The notes: generated by a model not told the origin, from the sequence alone. Counted from the stretch's first letter, positions 31,215 through 40,183 are shown. The stretch is 44,678 nucleotides of DNA from an uncultured Ruminococcus sp. (GCA_900066355.1 FMEL01000021.1:1-44678), one strand, 5' to 3'. Numbers and translations are program-made.

Positions 31215-32447
31215 ATGAACAATTTACTATACCAGATCCACCGCCCGAGCGCCTCGGCATTTACCCACAGCGGAAAATTCCACGCAGATGATGTTTTTTC
31301 GGCGGCGTTATTATTATATCTGAACCCGGAAATTATGATCACACGTGGTAATCGTGTACCGGAAGACTTTGACGGGATCGTATTTGACATCGGAAGAGGA
31401 CAATACGATCATCACCAGAAAGACAGCAGGATCCGTGAAAACGGTATTCCGTACGCGGCATTTGGTCTTTTATGGGAAGAGCTTGGTGCAGACATCCTTG
31501 GGGAAGAACTTGCGCAGAAATTCGACGAATCCTTCGTGCAGCCACTTGATAACAATGACAATACAGGTGAAAAGAACGAGCTTGCCACACTGATCGGCAA
31601 TTTCAACCCGACATGGGACGCAGAAGGAAGCAATGACGAAGCATTTTTTCAGGCGGTAAGTGTTGCAGGGATGATTCTGGAAAATAAATTCGAACGTTTC
31701 AGAGGAAACGAACGCGCGGACAAACGTGTAGAAGAAATTTATGCCCACCATGAACAGGCAGTGCATGACAGAGAAAAACACAGAGATGATGCACGTATTC
31801 TGATTCTTCCGGAATTTGTGCCGTGCCAGAAATTTCTCTCCGAAACGGAAATTGCATTTGTGATCTTTCCGTCAAACAGAGGCGGCTATTGTATTCAGCC
31901 ACAGAAAAAAGAATATTCCATGAATTATAAATGCAGTTTTCCGGTGGAGTGGCTTGGACTTGAAAACGAAGAACTGGCAGCAGTGACCGGATTAAAATCG
32001 GCGGGCTTTTGTCATAAAGGCGGCTTCCTTATGACAACAGGAGAACTTGCCGATGCTGTGCAGGCATGCCATATCAGCATGGAACAGTTTCATGAAAAAC
32101 CGGTGATTGTAAACTTAGGCGGAACAGAAGAAGCGGATGAACTTCTCGGACAATTACCGGGATTATCATCCGCAAAAGTGGTACACTTCGGGTTTTCTGA
32201 GCTTCCTGAGCTTGAAATTCACGGAATCTATGGCGAGGTTGCACTGGAGAAGCAGGAGTGGAAAAGCCTGATCAAAGAACAGATAAGGAAAATTCTGAAA
32301 TACAAACCAGAGGCAGTTTTTGTGGGAGAAAATCTGTTTGCCGCATATCCGATCGTGCATTCACTTCGAAAAAAACACATACCGGTACTGACACTGGTGC
32401 AAAAAGACGGGAAGAAACTGATCATGCGGATTCCGTCAGGATCATGA
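31215..32447 (+). CDS. MYG1 family protein with extra C-terminal domain
   Basis: A 410-residue protein. Residues 1-290 match the MYG1/UPF0160 family, DHH-like nucleases: HSGKFHADDVFSAALL with His23/Asp25/Asp26, DFDGIVFDIGRGQYDHHQKD with Asp58 and Asp-His-His 65-67, then QPLDNNDN and the FAGNF-like IGNFNPTWD. Eukaryotic homologues are 3'-5' RNA exonucleases. Residues about 290-410 form an additional alpha/beta region (VIVNLGGTEEADELLGQL, then IRKILKYKPEAVFVGENLFAAYPIVHSL) that I do not recognise in the usual MYG1 domain. AGGAG precedes the start. It is 23 bases after the RsmH paralogue and ends before a convergent terminator. Confidence 0.85.
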   Translation: MNNLLYQIHRPSASAFTHSGKFHADDVFSAALLLYLNPEIMITRGNRVPEDFDGIVFDIGRGQYDHHQKDSRIRENGIPYAAFGLLWEELGADILGEELAQKFDESFVQPLDNNDNTGEKNELATLIGNFNPTWDAEGSNDEAFFQAVSVAGMILENKFERFRGNERADKRVEEIYAHHEQAVHDREKHRDDARILILPEFVPCQKFLSETEIAFVIFPSNRGGYCIQPQKKEYSMNYKCSFPVEWLGLENEELAAVTGLKSAGFCHKGGFLMTTGELADAVQACHISMEQFHEKPVIVNLGGTEEADELLGQLPGLSSAKVVHFGFSELPELEIHGIYGEVALEKQEWKSLIKEQIRKILKYKPEAVFVGENLFAAYPIVHSLRKKHIPVLTLVQKDGKKLIMRIPSGS

Positions 32448-32498
32448 GGAATTTTACGGGGCAGCTTTAAGGCAATTACTGAATTTTTGGAAAAAATG

Positions 32499-32543
32499 AA
32501 ACAGGTGCAGGTCATATCAAATTTATATGACTCGCACCTGTTT
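32499..32543 (-). terminator. Terminator of the bioB-bioY operon
   Basis: AAACAGGTGC (32499-32508) pairs with GCACCTGTTT (32534-32543), with an inner TCATAT/ATATGA. On the minus strand CATTTTTT follows. It sits between convergent genes and may serve both. Confidence 0.85.
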
Positions 32544-32562
32544 GCAGCATATCAGGGAAGTA

Positions 32563-33108
32563 TTAACGTATTCTTTTCTTTATCAGCGGTCCGATGATCA
32601 TGGCGATGATCATTTTTACCAGATCAGCCGGGATGAATGGGATTACGCAGACTGCAAGGGCCGCTTTGAAAGTGTAATTTGCGACCAGGCAGAACCATAT
32701 GGTTCCGAAAAGGTAACATACGATGGTTCCGACGATCATGCCGATAAGCTGGATCCATGGTTTACGGCAGTTGTCGATTACCAGTCCGGCAATGACTGCC
32801 ATTACGATAAATCCGATGATATATCCGCCTGTAGGACCTGCCAGTTTGGACGGACCGCCTGTGAATCCGGAGAATACCGGGAGACCGACGAGACCGAGCA
32901 GAAGGTAGATCAGATAGCTGATGGTTCCTTTTTTCCATCCGAGAAGATACAGGGACAAATAGATTGCCAGATTGGTGAATGAGATTGGAACCGGTCCGAT
33001 GGGGATGGATAATGGGGCAAGAATGCAGGTGACCGCTGCCATCAGTGCGGTCATGGTTATTTCGTAGGTTTTGCTGCGGGGTGCAGTAATGCTTTGTGTC
33101 TGGTTCAT
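32563..33108 (-). CDS. bioY: Biotin transporter S component BioY
   Basis: A 181-residue biotin-binding membrane subunit of ECF transporters with six hydrophobic segments. TM1 has the AxxxA motif (ALMAA). The BioY signature runs through PLSIPIGPVPISFTNLAIY, the GLPVFSGF loop, GPSKLAGPTGGYIIGF and the end YTFKAALAVCVIPFIPADLVK. It imports biotin with EcfT and the two ATPases encoded at 10-12.5 kb. It is 30 bases downstream of bioB in a leftward operon controlled by a BirA box, linking synthesis and uptake. Confidence 0.95.
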   Translation of the reverse strand: MNQTQSITAPRSKTYEITMTALMAAVTCILAPLSIPIGPVPISFTNLAIYLSLYLLGWKKGTISYLIYLLLGLVGLPVFSGFTGGPSKLAGPTGGYIIGFIVMAVIAGLVIDNCRKPWIQLIGMIVGTIVCYLFGTIWFCLVANYTFKAALAVCVIPFIPADLVKMIIAMIIGPLIKKRIR

Positions 33109-33138
33109 GTCAAAAATTCTCCTTCTAAAGTTTGTCGG

Positions 33139-34110
33139 TTATGCGGATTCAATTTCATAAGTAAATCCGGCATCTGTGATAGTTTTCAGAGTATCTTCGA
33201 TTCCCTGACCGCCTTCTGTCAGATAACCTGAGGCAAAGATAGAGTCAACTACACTGAGCAGTTTCTTTTCTTCCCCTTTGAAATATACTTCTCTTCCGGC
33301 GGCACAGCGGATATCTGCTTTTGGCACGAGAAGTCTTGCAAGACAGAGGACTTTCATGCAGTATTCGGTAGTCAGAACGGAGATATCGGCATCTCCAAGC
33401 GGAGTTCCTTTAATCGGCAGGAGGAAGTTGATTGGCAGTGCTTCCGGCTGGATTTCGCGGAGTTCAAGAAGCATGTCAACTACATCTTCTTTACTTTCGC
33501 CCATGCCAATGATGCCGCCGCTGCAGATTTCGAATCCAAGTCCCTGCAGCATGTGGATATTCTGTACTCGCTGCTCAAAGGTGTGTGTACTGCAGATATT
33601 ATGGTAATAAGAACGGCTGCTGTTCAGGTTGTGATTTATTCGATCCAGGCCGGCTTCTTTGAGCATTCGGGCCTGTTTTTCTGTCAGAAAACCGATGGAG
33701 CAGCAGAGATGCGTTCCGTGTTCTTTCATCTTACGGATTCGGCGGGCAAGTTCTTCTATTTCTTTATCTGTAAATTTCATACCGCTCAGACCGATGCAGT
33801 GTCTGGATAAATGATAATCGTTTACAAAGTCATTATCCTGATACAGCTTATCTTCATCTACCCATTTGTATTTATCAATATCTGCGGTAGAGCGACATGA
33901 CTGTGCGCAGTAAGCGCAATCCTGGGAACAGTTTCCGCTGCGGGCGTTAGTAAGAATATGAATACTTACACGATTTCCCTTATATTGATATCGTAAACTC
34001 TTCGCGCAATCAATCAGCGCATCCAGTTCTTCATCCGGAGTATTCAGGATTGCAATCGCATCCTCTCTGGAAAGAGCCGGTGTTTCTGTTTCATAAAATT
34101 CGGAATTCAT
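33139..34110 (-). CDS. bioB: Biotin synthase BioB
   Basis: A 323-residue radical-SAM enzyme that inserts sulfur into dethiobiotin, the last step of biotin synthesis. The radical SAM cluster is Cys61, Cys65, Cys68 in GNCSQDCAYCAQS. The rest fits BioB: the YLVEG-like CCSIGFL, DRINHNLNSS, CSGGIIGMGES and NFLLPIKGTPLG blocks and an arginine in the second cluster site (IRCAAGR). The start at 34110 has AAAGGA upstream; the ATG at 34125 is in the same frame but coincides with that site. No other biotin synthesis gene is near, so the cell may import a precursor such as dethiobiotin or keep the rest elsewhere. Confidence 0.95.
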   Translation of the reverse strand: MNSEFYETETPALSREDAIAILNTPDEELDALIDCAKSLRYQYKGNRVSIHILTNARSGNCSQDCAYCAQSCRSTADIDKYKWVDEDKLYQDNDFVNDYHLSRHCIGLSGMKFTDKEIEELARRIRKMKEHGTHLCCSIGFLTEKQARMLKEAGLDRINHNLNSSRSYYHNICSTHTFEQRVQNIHMLQGLGFEICSGGIIGMGESKEDVVDMLLELREIQPEALPINFLLPIKGTPLGDADISVLTTEYCMKVLCLARLLVPKADIRCAAGREVYFKGEEKKLLSVVDSIFASGYLTEGGQGIEDTLKTITDAGFTYEIESA

Positions 34111-34192
34111 AAATTTTCCTTTCATTTGTCACAGGCTCTCCCCACTGCCTTCAGGCATGTGGAAAAGCCCTTTGATTTTTGCTACGGGTATT

Positions 34193-34247
34193 ACATTAAC
34201 ACATAAAAGCATGAAATGTCAACCGATTAATAATGATGGGTTTACAA
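34193..34247 (-). promoter_or_regulatory. bioB-bioY promoter with BirA box
   Basis: On the minus strand TTGTAAACC (34247-34239) and GGTTGACAT (34224-34216) form an imperfect dyad with a 14-base gap, matching the Gram-positive BirA operator. The right half contains the -35 box TTGACA (34222-34217), and a -10 TAATGT (34198-34193) follows after 18 bases. A leader hairpin (GGCT/AGCC with TCCAC and GTGGGGA, about 34134-34172) precedes the ribosome binding site. Biotin-loaded BirA would therefore block RNA polymerase directly. Confidence 0.75.
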
Positions 34248-34259
34248 TCAGACCCAAAT

Positions 34260-34596
34260 TACGTAGAACTACAATTTTTTTAATTAGCACTCACCTCCTG
34301 AATATTGATTTCACTAAACTGGAAAAATTAAAAAATTTACCCCGGCACTTTATCATGAAAAGGACGGAATCTGGGAGGGAGGCAGTACAAGCAGGTTTTC
34401 TCCGGTAATGATATTTAAACTTTGGGAAAAGTTTTCTGATAGCTGTCTGGAAGTATCTGAAAGTATGGAAGTTAATGGGAAGAGAACTTTTGGATATGAT
34501 GAACCAATAATTTATAAGCGTGTATAATTAAATGAAATTATTTTAATTTATGTTATACTTGGAGTTAAGGAAAGAAAGCAAAAAAGGAATGAGAGT
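34260..34596. other. AT-rich intergenic region, no gene seen
   Basis: About 330 bases between the BirA box and the first MATE gene. I find no gene, RNA or clear repeat apart from a TATACT -10 box (34554-34559) that could serve the MATE gene. The region marks the shift to AT-rich accessory DNA. Confidence 0.6.
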
Positions 34597-35970
34597 ATGA
34601 AACGAATTGATTTTGAACACGGAACAATTACAGGAAATATTTTAGGCACGGCATTACCGATGCTGGTGGCACAGATATTGAGTCTTTTGTATAATATCGT
34701 GGATCGAATTTACATTGCCAGAATTCCGGAAGTCGGAACAACAGCACTTGGAGCGGTGGGCTTATGTTTTCCGATTATTGTGATTATCACAGCATTCAGT
34801 AACTTGTTCGGAAGTGGCGGTGCCCCTTTATTTTCCATTAACAGAGGAAAAGGGAATACAAAAAAAGCTGAAACAATTATGAATACATCATTTTCAATGA
34901 TGTGCATTTGTGGAGTGGTATTGATGGTAATCGGCATGTTGTCTGCAAGTCCGATACTGGTATTATTTGGTGCATCAGAGGAAGGGTTATCTTATGCGTA
35001 TCCATATATGATGATTTATCTGATAGGAACAGTGCCATCCATGATTGCAACAGGAATGAATCCATTTATTAATGCACAAGGTTATGCTACATCAGGCATG
35101 CTGTCTGTAACAATTGGAGCAGTTGCCAATTTAATTTTGGATCCATTATTTATATTTGGATTGCATTTAGGAATAAAAGGAGCTGCAATTGCAACGATTA
35201 TTTCACAGACTTTATCAGCAGCATATGTATTTTATTTTTTAAGAAAGAAATCGGAGCTAAAAGTTCGAATGCTCTCCAAGGCAGAATGGAAAGTATGTGG
35301 AGCAGAGGCAAAAAATATCGTGAGTCTTGGTAGTGCAGGATTTATTATGCAGCTGACAAATAGTTTAGTAACAATATGTTGCAACAGTGTGCTGTCAGGT
35401 ATCGGAGGGGATGTTTATATATCAGTGATGACAATTGTATCAAGCATCCGGCAGATGGTAGAGACACCGATTTATGCTATGAATGAAGGAACCTCTCCAA
35501 TTTTAAGCTACAATTATGGAGCACAGCGTCCAAAACGTGTTAGAAAAGCAATTAGAGTAATGACCTGCATGATTCTTATTTATACGGCAGTCATGTGGAG
35601 TGTGATTATTCTTGCACCGGAATTTTTAATCGGAATTTTCAGTTCGGATAAAGAATTACTGGTAGATGCAGTAGAAGCATTGAAGTTGTATTTTGCAGCG
35701 TTTATATTTATGGATCTGCAATATATTGGACAGACGGTATTTAAATCATTAAATAAAAAGAAACAGGCAATCTTCTTTTCGTTACTTAGAAAAGTATTTA
35801 TAGTCGTGCCATTAACATATTTGTTTCCATATACATTTCACATGGGAACAAGAGGCGTGTTTTTAGCAGAACCGATATCAAATGTAATTGGAGGAAGTTT
35901 GTGTTTTATTACAATGCTGGCAATTGTGATGCCGGAGTTAAAGAGAATGAAGGAGGAAAATTATGAGTGA
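34597..35970 (+). CDS. MATE family efflux transporter (MepA/NorM-like)
   Basis: A 457-residue protein with twelve hydrophobic segments and two-fold internal symmetry, of the multidrug and toxic compound extrusion family. Landmarks are IDFEHGTITGNILGTALPML at the start, LLYNIVDRIYIAR, GSGGAPLFSINRGKG in TM2, GYATSGMLSVTIGAVANLILDPLF, and the second-half MNEGTSPILSYNYGAQRPKRV. Such proteins use Na+ or H+ to expel cationic drugs or metabolites. Substrate unknown. Codon use is AT-richer than in the core block. It is followed by decayed genes, so may have come with a mobile element (inference). Confidence 0.9.
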   Translation: MKRIDFEHGTITGNILGTALPMLVAQILSLLYNIVDRIYIARIPEVGTTALGAVGLCFPIIVIITAFSNLFGSGGAPLFSINRGKGNTKKAETIMNTSFSMMCICGVVLMVIGMLSASPILVLFGASEEGLSYAYPYMMIYLIGTVPSMIATGMNPFINAQGYATSGMLSVTIGAVANLILDPLFIFGLHLGIKGAAIATIISQTLSAAYVFYFLRKKSELKVRMLSKAEWKVCGAEAKNIVSLGSAGFIMQLTNSLVTICCNSVLSGIGGDVYISVMTIVSSIRQMVETPIYAMNEGTSPILSYNYGAQRPKRVRKAIRVMTCMILIYTAVMWSVIILAPEFLIGIFSSDKELLVDAVEALKLYFAAFIFMDLQYIGQTVFKSLNKKKQAIFFSLLRKVFIVVPLTYLFPYTFHMGTRGVFLAEPISNVIGGSLCFITMLAIVMPELKRMKEENYE

Positions 35971-36250
35971 GTTAGATATGTATGCAAATGCGTATAGGTG
36001 TGTTTTAGAGAATCTTAAGCAGTATCTATAAGGGATAGAGCTATTTGGGGACGGCAGGCAGATTAGCGATGATCAGATATATGATGCGTTCAGTTTACTA
36101 ATAGGACTGATTCAGAAAGCAGAAACGGAAATTGTTCTGGTAGATGGATATGTGGATGTAGATAACTTAGAAAGAAGTTTGAGTACGTGTAAACGCATGG
36201 TAATAATATCTAAAAACAGAAGATACATTTTTAGTAAAAATCACTTTTGA
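35963..36250 (+). pseudogene. Degraded phospholipase-D-like (ORF6N-type protein C-terminus) gene
   Basis: An ATG at 35963 (GGAGG upstream) opens a frame of 22 codons that stops at TAA 36029-36031. Reading on in the same frame gives GIELFGDGRQISDDQIYDAFSLLIGL, quoted in pieces, then IQKAETEIVLVDGYVDVDNL, a block I associate with the PLD-like C-terminus of ORF6N-type mobile-element proteins. The frame then diverges and ends near 36250. The nonsense codon and missing C-terminus indicate a pseudogene. It overlaps the end of the MATE gene by eight bases. Confidence 0.6.
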
Positions 36251-36362
36251 AATAAACACGAAATGGTTTTATAATAAAAATAGCGGCGAGCAGTGTAGTG
36301 ATGTGGGAAAGCAACGTATATGCTACTCGTTTTTATAAAATGAATCTGAGGAGGAACCATAC

Positions 36363-36583
36363 ATGCATGAGTATGAAATCTTTATTGAAGAAATAAATCC
36401 GTGTGGAGGAGAAAATACAGTAAAAAATCTTTGATTGAGGCAGAAGCAGACAGTCCGGAAGCTTATGTAAAGGAAAATGGAAGATTTCCGGTTTTGGAAT
36501 CCACACATAATGAAAGCGGAGATGTTGTAATAGTAACAGGAGATAATCAAGGCTCTTTTGTACGTTATACTTTTACGGAATAA
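36363..36583 (+). pseudogene. Frameshifted DUF6061-like small gene
   Basis: Starting at ATG 36363 (GAGGAGG upstream), the frame gives MHEYEIFIEEINPCGGE and stops early at TTTGA. The next frame gives KKSLIEAEADSPEAYVKENG, FPVLESTHNESGDVVIV and GDNQGSFVRYTFTE to 36583. Joining both needs one inserted A in the AAAA run at 36413-36416. This matches a small protein common in Lachnospiraceae conjugative elements, which I know as DUF6061. Whether the deletion is real or a homopolymer error cannot be told. Confidence 0.7.
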
Positions 36584-36641
36584 GAGGGCGTGACTGCAAG
36601 GAAAATTTTGTTTGACTTTTTGAAAAATGAATATCGCCATG

Positions 36642-36701
36642 AAAAAGTGTGTAGCGTGTCAGCGTAAGTCCAGCTTATATGACAAGGTGCGCACTTTTTT
36701 T
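36642..36701 (+). promoter_or_regulatory. Attenuator-like leader before the second MATE gene
   Basis: AAAAAGTGTGTA (36642-36653) pairs with TGCGCACTTTTT (36688-36699), with two G-U pairs, and ends in TTTTTTT. Inside is a smaller stem GTCA/TGAC with AAG/CTT (36658-36683). A terminator only 27 bases before the MATE start implies regulated readthrough. A possible promoter box is TTGACT at 36611-36616. Confidence 0.55.
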
Positions 36702-36727
36702 GTGCCAAAAAGAAAGGAGTTAAAAAA

Positions 36728-38095
36728 ATGGCGGAAAGCAACAAGATGAAGGAGATGCCGGTAAATAAGCTGATGGTCCAGATGGGAATCCCAATGATCC
36801 TATCTATGGCATTGCAGGCAGTCTATAACATTGTAGACAGTGCATTTGTGGGAAATATGAGAGTAGGCAGTGAAGCAGCACTAAATGCGTTGACACTGGT
36901 ATTTCCGGTGCAGATGCTTATGGTGGCAGTGGGGATTGGAACCGGTGTAGGAACCAATGCACTTCTTGCAAGGACACTTGGACAGGGAAACAGTAAAAAA
37001 GCTGCAAAGGTGGCAGGAAACAGTCTGTTTCTGGGAGTGCTCATTTATGTGGTCTGTTTATTGTTTGGTATCTTTGGGGTGAAAGCATATATTTCATCAC
37101 AGACAGTAGATACAGAAGTATTGGAGATGGGAGTCAGCTATCTGAGGATATGCTGCGTAATCTCTTTTGGTATTATTTTCTTTTCTTTATTTGAAAAGTT
37201 ATTACAGGCAACAGGCCGTTCTCTTTATTCCACAATTGGCCAGGTGGTTGGAGCAGTTGTAAATATCATCCTTGATCCGATCATGATCTATGGTATTGGG
37301 TCTTGCCCGGAAATGGGAGTGAAAGGTGCAGCTTATGCAACTGTAATTGGTCAGGTAGCATCTGCAGTATTACTGCTTATCTTTCATATCAAATTCAATA
37401 AGGAATTCGAGCATGGGGCAAAATACATGAAGCCGGATGGTGGGATTATCAAGGAAATCTATGCAATCGGACTTCCGGCAATCATTGCACAGGCGCTGAT
37501 GTCAATTATGGTTTATGTAATGAATCTGATCCTGAAATTCAGTCCATCAGCGCAGACAGCCTATGGATTATTTTATAAAGTTCAGCAGTTTGTACTGTTT
37601 CTCGCTTTTGGTCTGAGAGATGCGATCACTCCGATCATTGCATTTGCTTATGGAATGAGAAGCAAGAAGAGGATTCAGGCTGGAATCAAATATGGTCTGA
37701 TCTATACAATTGTGCTAATGATTCTGGGAATTGCAATCACAGAGATTTTCCCCGGAGCATTTGCAACATTGTTTAATGCGGGACAGTCAAGAGAATATTT
37801 TATCGAAGCAATGAGAATAATCTCAGTCAGCTTTTTGTTTGCAGGTATCAATATTGCTTATCAGGGTATTTATCAGGCATTGGATGGTGGTATAGAGTCC
37901 CTTGCTATTTCGCTTTTGAGACAGTTCATTATTATACTGCCGCTGGCTGGAAATTTTTCCATGTTTGTCAGAAATGGACAGATGGGAGTTTCTCTGATCT
38001 GGTGGGCATTTCCGATTACTGAAATAATTTCATGCCTTGTAGGCTATATATTTTTAAAGAGAATCAGAAAAAATAAAGTAGATGTTTTGAACTAA
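36728..38095 (+). CDS. MATE family efflux transporter
   Basis: A 455-residue twelve-helix protein of the MATE family, distinct from the copy at 34597. Landmarks are NKLMVQMGIPMILSMALQAV, YNIVDSAFVG, GTGVGTNALLARTLGQG, GQVVGAVVNIILDPIMIYG and AFAYGMRSKKRIQAG. Substrate unknown. GAAAGGAG precedes the start. It is preceded by an attenuator-like terminator and followed after 13 bases by a cytidylate-kinase-like gene, probably in the same transcript. Confidence 0.92.
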   Translation: MAESNKMKEMPVNKLMVQMGIPMILSMALQAVYNIVDSAFVGNMRVGSEAALNALTLVFPVQMLMVAVGIGTGVGTNALLARTLGQGNSKKAAKVAGNSLFLGVLIYVVCLLFGIFGVKAYISSQTVDTEVLEMGVSYLRICCVISFGIIFFSLFEKLLQATGRSLYSTIGQVVGAVVNIILDPIMIYGIGSCPEMGVKGAAYATVIGQVASAVLLLIFHIKFNKEFEHGAKYMKPDGGIIKEIYAIGLPAIIAQALMSIMVYVMNLILKFSPSAQTAYGLFYKVQQFVLFLAFGLRDAITPIIAFAYGMRSKKRIQAGIKYGLIYTIVLMILGIAITEIFPGAFATLFNAGQSREYFIEAMRIISVSFLFAGINIAYQGIYQALDGGIESLAISLLRQFIIILPLAGNFSMFVRNGQMGVSLIWWAFPITEIISCLVGYIFLKRIRKNKVDVLN

Positions 38096-38108
38096 GGAGA
38101 AATCAGAG

Positions 38109-38696
38109 ATGGAAAAAAGAATCATTACAATCAGCAGAGAATTTGGAAGTGGCGGACGCTTTATCGGAGAAGAAGTAGCGAAGAAACTTGGAATTGCTTA
38201 TTATGATAAAAATATCATTAATGAGATTGCAGAGAAGTCTGGTTTATCGCCGGAGTATGTTCAGAAGAATGCGGAATTATCTCCGAAAAAAGGTTTGTTT
38301 GCATATGCATTTGCCGGACGTGATATCACAGGAAAATCACTGGAAGACATCGTGTATGAGGCACAGAGAAAGGTTATTTTAGAACTGGCTGATAAGGAAT
38401 CTTGCGTGATTATCGGAAGAAATGCAGATTATATTCTGAAGGATAGGGCTGATGTGCTGAATGTATTTATCCATGGGGATATGCCGGAAAAAATACAGCG
38501 AATTATGGGCTTATATAATGTAGAAGAGAAGGAAACTGTCAAAATGATGGCAGATACAGATAAAAGGCGTATGACGAATTATAATTTTTACACGGATCAG
38601 AAATGGGGAAAAGCGAGCAATTATACGCTGTGTCTGAACAGCTCACAGCTTGGATATGACAGATGTGAAGCAATAATTATGGAGTGTGCAAAATAA
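38109..38696 (+). CDS. Cytidylate-kinase-like family protein
   Basis: A 195-residue P-loop protein of the cytidylate kinase-like family (PF13189). It begins IITISREFGSGGRFIGEEVAKKLG, quoted in parts: ISREFGSGGR is the P-loop variant typical of this family, followed by YYDKNIINEIAEKSG. SCVIIGRNADYIL and the RRMTNYNFYTDQKWG end are also typical. True CMP kinases (Cmk) have a GPAGSGKST loop, so this is a relative with unknown substrate. Members often sit near transporters; here it follows a MATE gene by 13 bases. Confidence 0.85.
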   Translation: MEKRIITISREFGSGGRFIGEEVAKKLGIAYYDKNIINEIAEKSGLSPEYVQKNAELSPKKGLFAYAFAGRDITGKSLEDIVYEAQRKVILELADKESCVIIGRNADYILKDRADVLNVFIHGDMPEKIQRIMGLYNVEEKETVKMMADTDKRRMTNYNFYTDQKWGKASNYTLCLNSSQLGYDRCEAIIMECAK

Positions 38697-38757
38697 AAGT
38701 ATGTAAAAAAAGCGATTGCACAGGAGTATGAAAAGTATAAAGCACAGCTGGAAAAGA

Positions 38758-38803
38758 GGGGAACAAACTTTATCTCTTACTTGAATAGAGGTTTCTGTTC
38801 CCC
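38758..38803 (-). terminator. Terminator between convergent genes
   Basis: GGGGAACA (38758-38765) pairs with TGTTCCCC (38796-38803), extended by AAC/GTT pairs. On the minus strand CTCTTTTCC follows. It probably ends the leftward MATE transcript and may serve both sides. The stretch 38697-38757 can be read as AIAQEYEKYKAQLEKRG in one frame, perhaps a gene remnant. Confidence 0.6.
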
Positions 38804-38835
38804 ACGAATTTTGCCACTAACATAGGCAGCTTATT

Positions 38836-40161
38836 TTAACAATGAATCGGCCGCAGAAACCATACAGCAACGAGTAATGTCAGAGCTTCTGCCGCAGGAA
38901 CGGCGAGCCATACTCCAGTCAAACCAAATTTCAAAGGCAGTACAATCAGAAATAAAAGTAATAGTAGGAATGAACGTAAAAATGTGATCAGACCGGAGAA
39001 ATATCCTTTTCCATATGCCATCATTCGAATTGCAGCAAAAATATTAATTCCTGAAAATAGAAAACCGAGTCCATAAATTCTCATTCCGGACACTGCAATA
39101 GGAAATACAGGGCTGGATGTATCTGTGAAACAGGATACAGCAACTGGAGTAAGAAAGTAGGTCAGTGCATAAATGACGACTGGAGCTACTGCGAAAAAGC
39201 GATGAGCATAGCTTTCCAGTTTTCGGCAAATTCTTATTTTTCGGTCGCCATACGCATAACTCAGAGGTGGCGCTATGCCCATAGAAAAACCAAAGTAGAC
39301 ACCGATAAACAAAAACTGCAGATACATGATGATGGAAACTGCAGCGATACCGTCTTCACCGGCAAAGGAGAGTGCAGTGCGGTTAAATACGATGGTTGTA
39401 ACTGCAATAGCAAGTTGATTGACAAATTCGGATGCACCATTTATCATACAATGCATGGCTTCCCGCAGGGATAAGTTATGCAAGGTAAATGAAAGATACT
39501 TTTGTTTATGGATAAAATAATAAATTCCCATAGAAAATGACAATACCAGTCCAAGAATTGTTGCCAGTGCAGCACCATAGATTCCCATTTGCATTTGTCC
39601 GACCAGAATATAGTCCAAAACGATATTCAAAATACCACCGGACAGTGCAGTTATAAAGCTATATGAGGGGGCACCATCCACTCGGATAAAATATGTAAAC
39701 AGTTCCTTACCGATTACGACGGGAGTTGCCAAAAGCCACCAACGTGCGTATGTTTTACACCCTGCAATTGTCACGGGAGTTGCACCGAGTATGGTCAGAA
39801 TTGCTGAGAGATTCGTAAGAATCATCAGGGAAACGAGGCATCCAAGCAAAATAGCTGCAAAAGAGCTGGCAGAAAAGGAGCGGTCTGCTTCCTGTTTTCT
39901 GTTTCCGCCAATGTGCAAAGCTGTGACAGCGCTGCCGCCGGTAGCAAATACAAGTGCAACTCCGGTCAATACATTTACAATAGGATAAACAATGTTAATA
40001 GAAGCCAGTGCATTGGTTCCGACATATGTAGAAACAAAAATACCATCAATAATGGTATAGACTGTGTTAAATAATGATGTTAGATATGTCGGAACAATAA
40101 ATTTTAATAGTTTTGTGAATCGAACTTCTTTTTCAGAAGCAAAAATTAAAACATTTTCCAT
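38836..40161 (-). CDS. MATE family efflux transporter under MerR control
   Basis: A 441-residue MATE protein, the third intact one in this block. Landmarks are LLKFIVPTYLTSLFNTVYTI, IDGIFVSTYVG, VFATGGSAVTALHIGGNRKQ and GGILNIVLDYILVGQM. The N-terminal part lacks the usual long lead. GGGAGG precedes the start. Its promoter has a 19-base spacer with a dyad, the MerR-type arrangement, and the MerR gene lies divergently next to it, so a ligand sensed by that regulator probably induces this pump. Confidence 0.9.
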   Translation of the reverse strand: MENVLIFASEKEVRFTKLLKFIVPTYLTSLFNTVYTIIDGIFVSTYVGTNALASINIVYPIVNVLTGVALVFATGGSAVTALHIGGNRKQEADRSFSASSFAAILLGCLVSLMILTNLSAILTILGATPVTIAGCKTYARWWLLATPVVIGKELFTYFIRVDGAPSYSFITALSGGILNIVLDYILVGQMQMGIYGAALATILGLVLSFSMGIYYFIHKQKYLSFTLHNLSLREAMHCMINGASEFVNQLAIAVTTIVFNRTALSFAGEDGIAAVSIIMYLQFLFIGVYFGFSMGIAPPLSYAYGDRKIRICRKLESYAHRFFAVAPVVIYALTYFLTPVAVSCFTDTSSPVFPIAVSGMRIYGLGFLFSGINIFAAIRMMAYGKGYFSGLITFLRSFLLLLLFLIVLPLKFGLTGVWLAVPAAEALTLLVAVWFLRPIHC

Positions 40162-40183
40162 AAAAATTTCCTCCCTTGATGGA

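Noticed and set aside
36401..36583. Independent 60-residue gene
   Set aside because: It is the second half of the frameshifted DUF6061-like gene, whose start and ribosome binding site are at 36363.
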